A stretch of 64,000 bases of DNA, taken from NCBI GenBank assembly GCA_049653005.1, contig JBASFL010000121.1:1-64000 (forward strand), given 5' to 3'. Positions 8,437 through 17,581 of the stretch are shown here, in pieces. Within the stretch, counting starts at the first letter, position 1, and the number at the start of each line of letters is the position of its first letter. The translations under genes and the position numbers were made by a program. The DNA comes from UBA2334 sp049653005. GTDB lineage: Bacteria > Pseudomonadota > Gammaproteobacteria > Burkholderiales > Burkholderiaceae_C. The notes under the pieces are model-generated. The model worked only from the letters and a program-made list of their open reading frames with translations. It had not been told where the DNA came from and did not search any database.

Positions 8437-10410
8437 ATGACGCAGCCCCCCCGCCTTCGGCACCCGCCTTCTCCCTCAACAGTTCGCAGGCTGTGGGCCT
8501 TGTGGTGGCTGGTGTGTGTGGCCTTGTGGCTGACCGCCCCGGCCCATGCCCAAAACCCGCCGCCGCAGTCCACCAACGGACAGCTGGACGTGGAGCGCGC
8601 CGTGTGGGCCGACCCCACCGGAGAGGCCACGCTGGAAGAGGCCATGGCGCAGGCGTTCAAACCCGCGCCCACCATCGTGTCACGGGGCTACAAAACCGGG
8701 GCCACCTGGCTGCGGGTGACGGTGCCGCCCACCCCCGAGCGCAACCTGTGGGCCACCATTCAGCCGCTGTACCTGGACGACATACAGCTCTACAGCCGCC
8801 ACTGGCGGCCCGACGGCACGCAGGGGGTGTGGACCATGCGGCAAGAAGGCGACCAGTTTCCGTTTGCCGGCAAGGAGCGGCGCACCTTGCTGTTCAGCTT
8901 GGCCCTGGACACCTCGCCCACCGAACCCACGGTGTTTTACGTGCGGCTGCGCACGCAAAGCACGCACGCGCTGTATGTGAACGTGCGCACCAGCAGCAGC
9001 GCGCTGAACTTTGAAGGCAACACCCTGCTGGGCCTGGGCCTGTACCTGGGCGTGGTGCTGGTGCTGGTGTGGATGTCGCTGGTGCGGCTGACCACCACGC
9101 GCGACGGGCTGTGGGCGCTGAACACCCTGTTTCAGGGCGTCACCGTGGTGCACACCCTGGTGTACCTGGGCTTGTTTGCCAAACACGTCATGCCAAATGC
9201 TCCGCAGGGCGTGGACATGTGGGTGTCCAGCTGGTTTTGCCTGCACCTGTTTGCCGGTGTGCTGTATTACTGGCGGTTTGCCGTCACGTTTCAGTCGCCT
9301 CGGTGGGCACGCTGGTGTTATGCGGCCATTTTGTTTGCGCTGCCGTTCCAGCTGTGGCTGATCTGGCACGGCCAAACCCGCACGGCCATGGTGCTCAACT
9401 CCAACCTGCTGCTCTACAGCACGGTGCTGGGCGCGGTGATGAACTGGAACGTGAAAATTGCCGACACACGCCTGAAGTGGATGGTGCGCTTCACCTACAC
9501 CGCACAAACGGTGTATTTGGCCGTGTTCATCTTGCCGATTCTGGGCGTGGGTCAAATGACGCTGCTGCACCTGTACCCAGCGCTGCTGGTGAACCTGTTT
9601 GCGTCGGTCATGCAACACATGGTGCTGGCCCGGCGCGACCAGCTGGACCTGCTGGCCAAACGGCAACTGGAGCGCGACGTGGAATCCGCCCAACTTCAAC
9701 TGCAAGCCAAGCAATGGCAACTGGCGGAAACCACCAGCTTTGTGGGCATGCTGCTGCACGAGCTGAAAAACCCCCTGGCCTCGGTGCGGCTGGCCGTGCT
9801 CAACATGCTGCGCCACGCCGACGAACTGCCCGCCGTTCAGGTGAAACGGCTGGGTCACATCCAGGCAGCCACCGAAAGCATGGACGCGGTGCTGGACCGC
9901 TGCCGCCAGGTGGACCGGCTGGAGTCCGGGGCCTGGGCCACCACCCAAACCCCCACCGACGTGGCCGCCCTGCTGGCCGACGTGGTGGGCCAACAAAACG
10001 CCCCCGAGCGCCTGCACACCCAAAGCCCCGACCTGCTGCTGGCGCGGCTGGACGCCCACACCTTCCACACCATGGCCAGCAACCTGCTGGACAACGCATT
10101 GGCCTACTCGCCCCCCGGCTCTGCCGTGACCGTGGCGCTGCAAGAACACCCCGCCATTGGCGCACGCCCCGAGCACCTGACGCTGACGGTGCGCAACGCC
10201 GTGGGCAAAGCCGGGTTGCCCGATGCCCAGCGGGTGTTTGACAAGTACTACCGCGCCGAAGGGGCCCACCAGCGCACCGGCTCAGGGCTGGGGCTGTATT
10301 TGGTGAAAAGCCTGGCCGAACACACGGGCGGCGGCATCACCCACCGGGTGGACACCGACGCCAGCGGCGCACCACAGGCCGTGTTTGAGCTCTGGTTGCC
10401 ATGCCGCTGA
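8437..10410 (+). CDS. 7TM-DISM sensor histidine kinase
   Basis: A 657-residue membrane kinase. Signal peptide to about residue 38 (APAHAQ); a periplasmic 7TMR-DISMED2-like beta domain at about 50-190; seven hydrophobic segments at about 195-395; a coiled linker; H-box LLHELKNPL near 450; N-box NLLDNALAYSPPGS; and G-box GSGLGLYLVK. It should sense an extracytoplasmic ligand, possibly a carbohydrate as in related receptors, and phosphorylate the regulator whose gene overlaps its 3' end by 10 bp. It is divergent from the S8 protease, so it could control the sorting island, but nothing in the sequence proves that. No clear SD is seen before ATG 8437. Confidence 0.88.
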   Translation: MTQPPRLRHPPSPSTVRRLWALWWLVCVALWLTAPAHAQNPPPQSTNGQLDVERAVWADPTGEATLEEAMAQAFKPAPTIVSRGYKTGATWLRVTVPPTPERNLWATIQPLYLDDIQLYSRHWRPDGTQGVWTMRQEGDQFPFAGKERRTLLFSLALDTSPTEPTVFYVRLRTQSTHALYVNVRTSSSALNFEGNTLLGLGLYLGVVLVLVWMSLVRLTTTRDGLWALNTLFQGVTVVHTLVYLGLFAKHVMPNAPQGVDMWVSSWFCLHLFAGVLYYWRFAVTFQSPRWARWCYAAILFALPFQLWLIWHGQTRTAMVLNSNLLLYSTVLGAVMNWNVKIADTRLKWMVRFTYTAQTVYLAVFILPILGVGQMTLLHLYPALLVNLFASVMQHMVLARRDQLDLLAKRQLERDVESAQLQLQAKQWQLAETTSFVGMLLHELKNPLASVRLAVLNMLRHADELPAVQVKRLGHIQAATESMDAVLDRCRQVDRLESGAWATTQTPTDVAALLADVVGQQNAPERLHTQSPDLLLARLDAHTFHTMASNLLDNALAYSPPGSAVTVALQEHPAIGARPEHLTLTVRNAVGKAGLPDAQRVFDKYYRAEGAHQRTGSGLGLYLVKSLAEHTGGGITHRVDTDASGAPQAVFELWLPCR

Positions 10411-11120
10411 CCGAACTGGCCGCCCACACCGACCACCCACTGGAAATTGTGGTGGTGGAAGACCACGACCTGGTGCGGGGCGAGTTGGTGGACTTTCTCA
10501 ACCGCCCCGGCATTCGCGTGCGGGGGGCCGAAGACGGCGAAGTGCTGGACGCGCTGCTGCGCCAGCGCCACGCCGACATTCTGGTGGTGGACGTGAACCT
10601 GCCCGGCGAAGACGGCCTGAGCATTTGCCAGCGCATGCGCGAGGCCTTCCCCGAAATCGGGCTGGTGATGCTGACGGCCCGTGTGATGCCCGCCGACAAA
10701 ACCGCGGGCTACCAAAGCGGGGCCGACGTGTACCTGACCAAACCCGCCAACGTGGACGAACTGGAGGCCGTGGTGGCCAACCTGTCGCGGCGCATACGCC
10801 GCCGCGTGTCCAACGGGTTGCAACTGGATGTGCCCCGCCAGCAACTGGCGCTGGCCGGGGGCGTGGCCGTGGGTTTGTCGCTGCTGGAAATGCGCCTGCT
10901 GTACGAACTGGCGCTGGCCCCCGAACGCAAGCTCAGCACCGACCTGCTGCTGCAACGCCTGGACGCGCGCAGCGACAACCCCGCGCTGCGCGACAACCTG
11001 CCCGTCACCATCAGCCGCCTGCGCCAAAAACTGGCCAGTGGGCTGGGGCAGGGTGAAGTCATCAAGGCCGTGCGCGGCTTTGGCTACCAGCTCACCCAAG
11101 CCATCACGGTCAGGGCCTGA
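10401..11120 (+). CDS. OmpR-type two-component response regulator
   Basis: A 239-residue regulator. Receiver domain at about residues 14-125 with acidic pair VVEDHD, phospho-acceptor Asp64 in LVVDVNLPG and Lys114 in LTKPAN. A winged-helix DNA-binding domain covers about 140-232, ending in the typical VRGFGYQL. It overlaps the kinase gene by 10 bp, so translation is coupled and the two form a cognate pair. The output domain lacks some usual OmpR residues but keeps the fold pattern. Targets unknown. Confidence 0.88.
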   Translation: MPLTELAAHTDHPLEIVVVEDHDLVRGELVDFLNRPGIRVRGAEDGEVLDALLRQRHADILVVDVNLPGEDGLSICQRMREAFPEIGLVMLTARVMPADKTAGYQSGADVYLTKPANVDELEAVVANLSRRIRRRVSNGLQLDVPRQQLALAGGVAVGLSLLEMRLLYELALAPERKLSTDLLLQRLDARSDNPALRDNLPVTISRLRQKLASGLGQGEVIKAVRGFGYQLTQAITVRA

Positions 11121-11139
11121 GCCGCCGCCCGGCTGTGGG

Positions 11140-13002
11140 TCAGCGCGTGCCCGCCGCCGCCCCCTCGCGCCGAGGATCGGCCCCACCCGCCCACTGCCCC
11201 TTACCGGGGTGGCGGGCAAACAGGCCCCAAGACCCATCGGCCCGCTGGCCGTTGAACACAATCCCGTGCAGCCCGCTCGTGAACTGCGGCGTGGCCACCA
11301 CCTGGTGGCCTTGCGCGGTGAGGGCCTGGCGCAAGGCGGGGGTGTCGAGCACCGAACCCTGCTCAATGGCCGTGACTGGGCTGGATAACGCGTCAAATTG
11401 AGCGCCGAAGTGCGGCAGGTCAATGGCCTGCTGGATGTCCAACCGCCAATCCATGAGCCCCAGCAGGCTGCGGGTCACGTACTGAATGATGGCGCTACCG
11501 CCGGGCGAGCCCAGCACGGCTTCGAGCTCGCCGCTGGCGGCGTTGAACACCAGCGTGGGCGCCATGCTGCTGCGCGGGCGTTTGCCCGGCTCCACCCGGT
11601 TGGCCACGGGGCCGCTGGCGTCGGAGGGCACAAACGAAAAGTCGGTCAGCTGGTTGTTCAGCAAAAAGCCGCGCACCATTTGCAAGCTGCCAAAAGCGGA
11701 CTCGATGGTGGTGGTCATGCTGACGGCGTTGCCCGCCGCGTCCACCACCGAAAGGTGGCTGGTGGACGGCAGCTCGGGGGAGGCGTCGTGCCCCAGCGCC
11801 AGCGGCGCACCGGGCGGCTGCCCGGCACTCGGTGCGCCCAGGCTGCGGGTGGGGTCGATCAAGGCCGAGCGCTGGCGCAGGTAAGTCGCGTCAAGCAAAC
11901 CCGTCTGCGGCACGGGCACAAAGTCGGGGTCGGCAATGAAGCGGGCGCGGTCGGCGTAGGCCAGGCGGTAAGCCTCGCTGACCAAGTGCACGGCCTGTGG
12001 CGACGTGGGGCTGAGGGCCCCCAGGTCAAAACGCTCCAGCAGCGCCAGGGTTTGCAGCACCGTGATGCCCCCCGAACTGGGCGCTGGCATACCGCAAACA
12101 CGGTAGTGAACTTTGTAGACCATGCAAGCGCTGGGCCGTGTTTTTGCTTGGTATTTGTCCAAATCAGCCAGCGACAAATGGCCGGGGCGGGTGGGGTGCT
12201 GGCGCACGGTGGCCACCATGTCGGCAGCGATGTCGCCCCGGTAGAGCGCATCGGCCCCGCCCTGGGCCACGCGGCGCAGGGTGTCGGCCAGCGCGGGGTT
12301 GCGCAGCTGCGTGCCCACGGGCAGGGGCTGGCCATCTGCGGTCAAAAAATGCTGGGCTGTTGAGCCCCCCTGGGCGCGCATGCGCGGGGCCATGGCCGCC
12401 ACCGAAGCGTGCAGCCGGGGCGACACGGCAAAGCCATCCTCAGCCAACGCAATGGCCGGGTCGAACAGACGCGCCCAGGGCAGTTTGCCGTGTTGGGCAT
12501 GGGCCAGCGCCAGCAGGCGCAGCACCCCGGGCGTGCCCACCGACAAGCCGCCGTCCACCGCCTGGGTGAAGGGCAATGGCTTGCCGTCTGGCCCCAAAAA
12601 CATGCCGGGCGTGGCGGCAGCGGGCGCGGTTTCGCGCCCGTCAAATGCCTGCACCTGGCCGCTGGCCTGGTCGAAGTGCAGCAAAAACGCCCCACCGCCA
12701 ATGCCGGACGACTGCGGCTCCACCACGCCCAGCACCATCTGCACCGCTATTGATGCGTCCACCGCGCTGCCGCCCTGGGCCAACACATCCACCCCCGCCT
12801 GCACGGCCAGCGGGTGGGCGGCGGCCACCATGTCGCGCGGGGCGAAGGCGATGGTTTTGGGCGTGTAGCCCGAGGGTGGCTCGGGCGGCAAAAAACCGCC
12901 CACCGGCACCGGCGGCACAGCGGGTGCAGCGGCGCACCCGAACAACACAGCCGCCACCGCCCCACCACACACCCACCGCTGCACCCGGTTGAAAATTTGC
13001 AT
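11140..13002 (-). CDS. ggt: gamma-glutamyltransferase (lipoprotein form)
   Basis: A 620-residue Ntn-hydrolase that moves or hydrolyses the gamma-glutamyl group of glutathione in the periplasm. The lipobox LFGCAAAP (Cys about 23) predicts a lipid anchor. The self-cleavage and catalytic Thr is about residue 415 in PSTSHLSVVD. Downstream sit GSPGGSAI and the substrate-binding SSMAPT segment, all standard for the family at full length. Convergent with the response regulator, 19 bp apart. No SD is visible because a 15-bp hairpin with a T-run ends only a few bases before ATG 13002 (see the repeat at 13009). Confidence 0.92.
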   Translation of the reverse strand: MQIFNRVQRWVCGGAVAAVLFGCAAAPAVPPVPVGGFLPPEPPSGYTPKTIAFAPRDMVAAAHPLAVQAGVDVLAQGGSAVDASIAVQMVLGVVEPQSSGIGGGAFLLHFDQASGQVQAFDGRETAPAAATPGMFLGPDGKPLPFTQAVDGGLSVGTPGVLRLLALAHAQHGKLPWARLFDPAIALAEDGFAVSPRLHASVAAMAPRMRAQGGSTAQHFLTADGQPLPVGTQLRNPALADTLRRVAQGGADALYRGDIAADMVATVRQHPTRPGHLSLADLDKYQAKTRPSACMVYKVHYRVCGMPAPSSGGITVLQTLALLERFDLGALSPTSPQAVHLVSEAYRLAYADRARFIADPDFVPVPQTGLLDATYLRQRSALIDPTRSLGAPSAGQPPGAPLALGHDASPELPSTSHLSVVDAAGNAVSMTTTIESAFGSLQMVRGFLLNNQLTDFSFVPSDASGPVANRVEPGKRPRSSMAPTLVFNAASGELEAVLGSPGGSAIIQYVTRSLLGLMDWRLDIQQAIDLPHFGAQFDALSSPVTAIEQGSVLDTPALRQALTAQGHQVVATPQFTSGLHGIVFNGQRADGSWGLFARHPGKGQWAGGADPRREGAAAGTR

Positions 13003-13008
13003 GAAAAA

Positions 13009-13043
13009 AGCTTCCAGCGCTTGATAGGCAAGCGTTGGAAGCT
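13009..13043 (-). repeat. interspersed repeat as inverted hairpin/terminator, copy B
   Basis: AGCTTCCAGCGCTTG (13009-13023) and CAAGCGTTGGAAGCT (13029-13043) form a 15-bp stem with one G-U pair and a 5-nt loop. On the minus strand it is followed directly by TTTTTT, so it can end terC transcripts. It is a complete palindromic version of the CAAGCGCT repeat family. Confidence 0.75.
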
Positions 13044-13060
13044 ATTGAATCAGAAATGGC

Positions 13061-14011
13061 TCAGGTGTTGGGTGCGGTTTTGGCGCTCCACACCATGGTG
13101 ATGGCCAGGATGCCCAACACCACACCCAGCGACACGGCCACCGGTATTTTGAAGATGTCGATCAGCATCATCTTCGTGCCGATGAACACCAGAATCACCG
13201 CCAGCCCGTAGTTCAGCAGGTGGAAGCGGCTGGCCGCGGCTTGCAGCAAAAAGAACATGGCGCGCAAGCCCAGAATGGCAAACACGTTGCTGGTCAGCAC
13301 GATGAACGGGTCTTTGGTGATGGCGAAGATGGCGGGGATGGAGTCCACCGCAAAAATCACATCGGTCAGGCCCACCAGCGCAATCACCATCAGCAGGGGG
13401 GTGGCAATGCGCTTGCCGTTCTCCACGGTCCAAAACTTCTCGCCGTCGTAGTGCTTGCTCACGGGCAACAGCTTGCGCAGCAGCTTCAGCGCGGGGTTGT
13501 CGTTCAGGTCTGGCTCTTTGCCAGCGGCCCACCACATCTTCACGCCGGTGAGGATGAGGAACGCACCGAACACATACAAAATCCAGTGGAACTGGGCCAG
13601 CAGCCAGCCACCCACCAGAATCATCACCGTGCGCAGCACGATGGCACCGATGATGCCAATCATCAGCACCCGCTTCTGGTACGCCGTGGGCACCGCGAAG
13701 TAGGTGAAGATGAGCAGGAAGACAAAGATGTTGTCCACCGCCAGGCTCTTCTCGATGAGGTAGCCGGTGAGGAACTCCAGCGATTTTTCGTTGGCCAGGG
13801 CCACCGAACCGGTCTCGTTTTTCACGGCCCACCAAAACAGCGCGTTGAACACAAAGCTCAACCCCACCCACAGCAGCGACCAGTGCAGCGCTTCTTTCAC
13901 GCTGACGTCGTGGGCGCCCTGCTTTTTCAAAACGACGAAATCGACAAACAGTGCCGCCAGCACGAAGCCGGTGAACACAAGCCAGAGCCAGAGTGGCGCG
14001 ATGGTTTCCAT
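13061..14011 (-). CDS. TerC/Alx-family metal exporter
   Basis: A 316-residue inner-membrane protein with about nine hydrophobic segments. TerC motifs are visible: EKSLAVDNIFVF and LVGLTDVIFAVDSIPAIFAI, with the paired Asp/Glu residues proposed to bind metal. Members such as Alx and MntP-linked TerC proteins handle manganese, loading exported enzymes or expelling excess. ATG 14011 is chosen (AAGG 7 nt upstream); an extension to 14167 would translate the riboswitch. The leader riboswitch indicates induction by Mn2+. Confidence 0.9.
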   Translation of the reverse strand: METIAPLWLWLVFTGFVLAALFVDFVVLKKQGAHDVSVKEALHWSLLWVGLSFVFNALFWWAVKNETGSVALANEKSLEFLTGYLIEKSLAVDNIFVFLLIFTYFAVPTAYQKRVLMIGIIGAIVLRTVMILVGGWLLAQFHWILYVFGAFLILTGVKMWWAAGKEPDLNDNPALKLLRKLLPVSKHYDGEKFWTVENGKRIATPLLMVIALVGLTDVIFAVDSIPAIFAITKDPFIVLTSNVFAILGLRAMFFLLQAAASRFHLLNYGLAVILVFIGTKMMLIDIFKIPVAVSLGVVLGILAITMVWSAKTAPNT

Positions 14012-14023
14012 GGTGTGACCTTG

Positions 14024-14048
14024 CAAAAAAAGGTGTTGAACAACACCT
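14024..14048 (-). terminator. riboswitch expression-platform terminator before terC
   Basis: AGGTGTTG-TT-CAACACCT followed by TTTTTTT, 13 nt upstream of the terC start codon and directly after the GCAAGACCTTGC aptamer strand. The 5' arm adjoins the aptamer closing strand, so the two folds can compete. Confidence 0.7.
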
Positions 14049-14190
14049 GCAAGGTCTTGCAGCACCCGGGGCGGGGCCCGGGTGAACCAGCACCGGCGGC
14101 CCCGGCTGGGTGCCCGCGTATTGACGGTGGCTGTTGCCCGCCGCCAGGGCCACAGCCCAGGCGGCAAACCTGCTACTCCCCTTGAAGGGA
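14024..14190 (-). ncRNA. yybP-ykoY manganese riboswitch in the terC leader
   Basis: The minus-strand leader carries the conserved landmarks of this class in order: AAGGGGAGTAGC (about 14185-14172), a GC-rich arm with GGGCAACAGCC, GTCAATACGCGG, and GCAAGACCTTGC (about 14062-14051). These match the leader of E. coli alx. It precedes a TerC gene, the most common partner. Directly after it is a terminator stem and T-run, so control is probably by transcription termination relieved when Mn2+ binds. Confidence 0.85.
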
Positions 14191-14280
14191 AGCGCGATTG
14201 TCAGTGGGCCCGTGCAGCCCGGCAATCAGAAACACCTTCAGCAAAAACCGAAATGAAATGCTGCGTTGAGAAGGTTGGGC

Positions 14281-15567
14281 CTACAACACCCGCGCCAGCA
14301 TGGCCCCCGCGTAGCGCGCGGGCAGTGGCACCCACACGCGCACGGGGCTGCCCTGGGCGGCGTCCACCGGCTGGCCTTGGGTGTTGCGCAGGTCGTTCAG
14401 CTGGAAGGTGGTGTTGCCGCTGGGGTGTACCACCTCCAGCGTGTCGCCCACGGCGAAACGGTTTTTGGTTTCCACCTGCAGCCAGTCGCCGCTCAGGCCC
14501 GGCGCGGCACCTTGTTCAGCGCCCAGCACCTCGGCCACAAACTGGCGGCGCTGGTTGGCCGAGTGGCCTGCGGTGTAGTTTTGGTAGGCGTCGGCGGGCA
14601 AGCGGTCCAGCAGGCCGGGGGTGTAGCCGCGGTTGGCCAGGCCTTCCAGCTCTTGCAGGAGTTCGGGGTTGAAGGGCAAACCGGCCACCGCGTCGTCGAT
14701 GGCGCGGCGGTACACCTGCGCGGTGCGGGCCACGTAGTAGCGGCTTTTGGTGCGGCCTTCCACCTTGAGCGAGTCAATGCCCATGCGCGCCAGCCGTGCC
14801 ACGTGCTCGACCGCGCGCAGGTCTTTGCTGTTCATGATGTGGGTGGTGGGCAGCTCCAGCGGTTCATCGGTGTCTGCCGGCTCCAGGTCAAACACCGGGT
14901 AGGGCGAAGCGCTGCGGGCCACGGCTTCGCCGGTGCTGGGGTCGGCTTCGGCGGCGTGGGTGTGGTAGCCCCAGCGGCACGCGTTGGTGCAGGTGCCCTG
15001 GTTGGGGTCGCGCCGGTTGAAATAGCCCGACAGGTAGCAGCGGCCCGAATAGGCAATGCACAGCGCGCCGTGCACAAACACCTCCAGCTCCATGTCGGGG
15101 CATTCGTGGCGGATGGCTTCCACCTCGTCCAGGCCCAGCTCGCGCGAGAGGATGATGCGGTCCACCCCCGCGCGTTGCCAGAACTTCACGGCGGCGGCGT
15201 TGGTGGTGTTGGCCTGCACCGACAGGTGCACGTGTTGCTCGGGCCAGCGTTCTTTCACCTGCATGATGAGCCCGGGGTCCGCCATGATGAGGGCGTCGGG
15301 CTTGCAGGCAATGATGGGCTCGATGTCGCGCAGGTAGGTGCGCACCTTGTCGTTGTGCGCAATCAGGTTGCTGGTGACGAAAAACTTTTTGCCCCGGGTG
15401 TGCGCTTCTTCAATGCCCTGGCGGATTTGCTCCAGCTTGAATTCGTTGTTGCGGGCGCGCAGGCTGTAACGCGGCTGGCCGGCGTACACCGCGTCGGCCC
15501 CAAAGTCGTAGGCGGCGCGCATGCGGTCCAGAGTGCCTGCGGGCAACAGCAGTTCGGGGGTTTTCAT
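14281..15567 (-). CDS. trhP: tRNA 5-hydroxyuridine synthesis protein TrhP (U32 peptidase family, YegQ-like)
   Basis: A 428-residue U32-family protein. The family signature with four Cys is visible: GALCIAYSGRCYLSGYF followed by GTCTNACRW; this site supports prephenate-dependent hydroxylation of U34 in tRNA (known for YegQ/TrhP). The TIM-barrel start PELLLPAGTLDRMRAAYDFGADAVY is typical. It follows ttcA by 40 bp, making a tRNA-modification pair. The RlhA branch of the family is much longer, so TrhP is preferred. Confidence 0.88.
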   Translation of the reverse strand: MKTPELLLPAGTLDRMRAAYDFGADAVYAGQPRYSLRARNNEFKLEQIRQGIEEAHTRGKKFFVTSNLIAHNDKVRTYLRDIEPIIACKPDALIMADPGLIMQVKERWPEQHVHLSVQANTTNAAAVKFWQRAGVDRIILSRELGLDEVEAIRHECPDMELEVFVHGALCIAYSGRCYLSGYFNRRDPNQGTCTNACRWGYHTHAAEADPSTGEAVARSASPYPVFDLEPADTDEPLELPTTHIMNSKDLRAVEHVARLARMGIDSLKVEGRTKSRYYVARTAQVYRRAIDDAVAGLPFNPELLQELEGLANRGYTPGLLDRLPADAYQNYTAGHSANQRRQFVAEVLGAEQGAAPGLSGDWLQVETKNRFAVGDTLEVVHPSGNTTFQLNDLRNTQGQPVDAAQGSPVRVWVPLPARYAGAMLARVL

Positions 15568-15607
15568 CGGAAGGTTCTCATGGCCGGCTCCTCGGTGCCA
15601 AAAGCGT

Positions 15608-16480
15608 TCAGTCCAGCGCCACCACGGGCAGGGCGGCGGCTTCCAGGCCTTTGAAATCGAAGGCGCTGGGGTCCATCAGGTGCGAGGGCACCACGTGTTT
15701 CAGCGCCGACACCATCGAGGCCAGGCGCCCCGGGTGCTGGGTTTGCCACTCGGTCACCAGCTGGCGCATTTGCTGGCGTTGCAGGTTGTCCTGGCTGCCA
15801 CACAGCGTGCAGGGAATGATGGGGAAGGCCTGCAACTCGGCCCAGCGGGCCAGGTCGGCCTCGGGCACGTAGGCCAGCGGGCGGATGACGGTGTGGTTGC
15901 CCTTTTCGCCTGCGCTGTTCTGGCTCACACCCTTGGGTGGCATGGCCTGGAGCTTGCCCGCGAAAAAGAAGTTGAGCAAAAACGTGTGCAGCATGTCGTC
16001 GCGGTGGTGGCCCAGCGCGATTTTGTTGCAGCCCAGCTCGGTGGCCACGCGGTGCAAGATGCCCCGGCGCAGGCGGCTGCACAGGCTGCACATGGTTTGC
16101 CCTTCGGCCACCTGCTGTTTGACCACGCTGTAAGTGTCTTTGGTTTCGATGTGAAACGGCACGCCCAGCCGGGTGAGGAATTCGGGCAACACGTGCGCCG
16201 GAAACCCGGGTTGCTTCTGGTCCAGGTTGACGGCCACCAGCTCGAACGCGGGCGCGCCGTGCAGGCGCTGGTAGCGCAGCAGCATGTCGAGCATGCCGTA
16301 ACTGTCTTTGCCGCCCGAGACGCACACCATCACCTTGTCGCCGGGCTCGATCAGGCCAAAGTCGGTGATGGCCTGGCTGGTTTGCTTGAGCAGGCGTTTT
16401 TCGAGTTTGGACGCCTCACGGGCCAGCGCCGCTTCGGGTTCGGCAGCCAGCGCTTCGGTGGTCAATGCATCCGGATTCAC
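15608..16480 (-). CDS. ttcA: tRNA 2-thiocytidine(32) synthetase TtcA
   Basis: A 290-residue cytosolic enzyme that thiolates C32 of tRNA using ATP and a [4Fe-4S] cluster. PP-loop SGGKDS is at 55-60; cluster/cysteine pairs are CSLC (131-134) and CTLC (224-227); GHHRDD lies near 158. Length and motifs are canonical. It lies 3 bp after the metH-type gene and before trhP, suggesting one operon. Confidence 0.95.
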   Translation of the reverse strand: MNPDALTTEALAAEPEAALAREASKLEKRLLKQTSQAITDFGLIEPGDKVMVCVSGGKDSYGMLDMLLRYQRLHGAPAFELVAVNLDQKQPGFPAHVLPEFLTRLGVPFHIETKDTYSVVKQQVAEGQTMCSLCSRLRRGILHRVATELGCNKIALGHHRDDMLHTFLLNFFFAGKLQAMPPKGVSQNSAGEKGNHTVIRPLAYVPEADLARWAELQAFPIIPCTLCGSQDNLQRQQMRQLVTEWQTQHPGRLASMVSALKHVVPSHLMDPSAFDFKGLEAAALPVVALD

Positions 16481-16483
16481 CGC

Positions 16484-17551
16484 TCACGCCTCGGCCGGGT
16501 AAAACAGCCTGCCCACGGCCCGCGCCGCCTCGGGCTTCACCGCGTTGGCAATGGCCGCGATGTGGTCGGGCGTGGTGCCGCAGCAGCCGCCCACGATGTT
16601 CACCAGCCCCTCGGCGGCAAATTCGTGCACCAGGCGGCTGGTGACGTCGGGGGTTTCGTCAAAGCCGGTGTCGCTCATGGGGTTGGGCAGGCCAGCGTTG
16701 GGGTAGCAGCTGATGAAAGTGTCGGGCGCGGCCTTGGCCAGTTCCTGGATGTAAGGGCGCATCAGCGTGGCACCCAGCGCGCAGTTCAGGCCGATGGCCA
16801 GCGGTTTGATGTGGCGCACGCTGGCCCAGAAGGCGGTCACGGTCTGTCCGCTGAGGATGCGGCCCGACGCATCGGTGACCGTGCCGCTGATGATGACCGG
16901 CAGGCGGTGGCCGGTGGCGTCGAAGAATTCTTCAATGGCGAACAGCGCGGCCTTGGCGTTGAGGGTGTCAAAAATGGTTTCCACCAGCAGCACGTCGGCC
17001 CCGCCTTCCACCAGGCCGTCAATCTGCTCGTAATACGCGGCGCGCAACTGCTCGAACGTGACGTTGCGCGCACCGGGGTCGTTCACATCGGGACTGATGC
17101 TGGCGGTTTTGGGTGTGGGGCCCAGGGCCCCGGCCACGTAACGGGGGTGGTCGGGTGTGCTGAACTTGTCGCACGCGGCACGGGCGATGCGGGCCGAGGC
17201 CACGTTCATCTCGCGCGCCAGGTGGGCCATGTCGTAGTCTTCCTGCGCCACGGTGGTGGCGCCGAAGGTGTTGGTCTCAATCAGGTCGGCACCGGCGGCC
17301 AGGTAGCGCTCGTGGATGTCGGCAATCACGTCGGGGCGCGTCAGGCTCAGCAGCTCGTTGTTGCCCTTCACGTCTTTGTGAAAGTCGGCAAACCGCTCGC
17401 CCCGGTACTGCGCTTCGTTCAGCTTGAAGCGCTGGATCATGGTGCCCATGGCCCCGTCGAGGATGACGATGCGTTGGCTCAGGGTGTCGGGCAGCGCTTG
17501 GGCGCGGGTGTATGCGGCAGATGGGGCGACGAATGGGGCGGGCGTGTTCAT
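16484..17551 (-). CDS. metH: homocysteine methyltransferase module of split methionine synthase MetH
   Basis: A 355-residue protein matching only the N-terminal homocysteine-binding barrel of cobalamin-dependent MetH: RIVILDGAMGTMIQ at the start, zinc ligands Cys in GLNCALGA and the Cys pair in VGGCCGTTP. The folate, cobalamin and reactivation domains are absent and are not encoded in adjacent sequence, so they are expected elsewhere, as in other Burkholderiales with a split MetH. It ends cleanly at a stop after VGRLFYPAEA, so it looks intact rather than truncated. Confidence 0.88.
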   Translation of the reverse strand: MNTPAPFVAPSAAYTRAQALPDTLSQRIVILDGAMGTMIQRFKLNEAQYRGERFADFHKDVKGNNELLSLTRPDVIADIHERYLAAGADLIETNTFGATTVAQEDYDMAHLAREMNVASARIARAACDKFSTPDHPRYVAGALGPTPKTASISPDVNDPGARNVTFEQLRAAYYEQIDGLVEGGADVLLVETIFDTLNAKAALFAIEEFFDATGHRLPVIISGTVTDASGRILSGQTVTAFWASVRHIKPLAIGLNCALGATLMRPYIQELAKAAPDTFISCYPNAGLPNPMSDTGFDETPDVTSRLVHEFAAEGLVNIVGGCCGTTPDHIAAIANAVKPEAARAVGRLFYPAEA

Positions 17552-17581
17552 GGGGGGAGATTGTAGAAACCGGCCAGGTTT

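Noticed and set aside
15521..17566. A 681-codon plus-strand frame
   Set aside because: Antisense to ttcA and metH; no recognisable domain.
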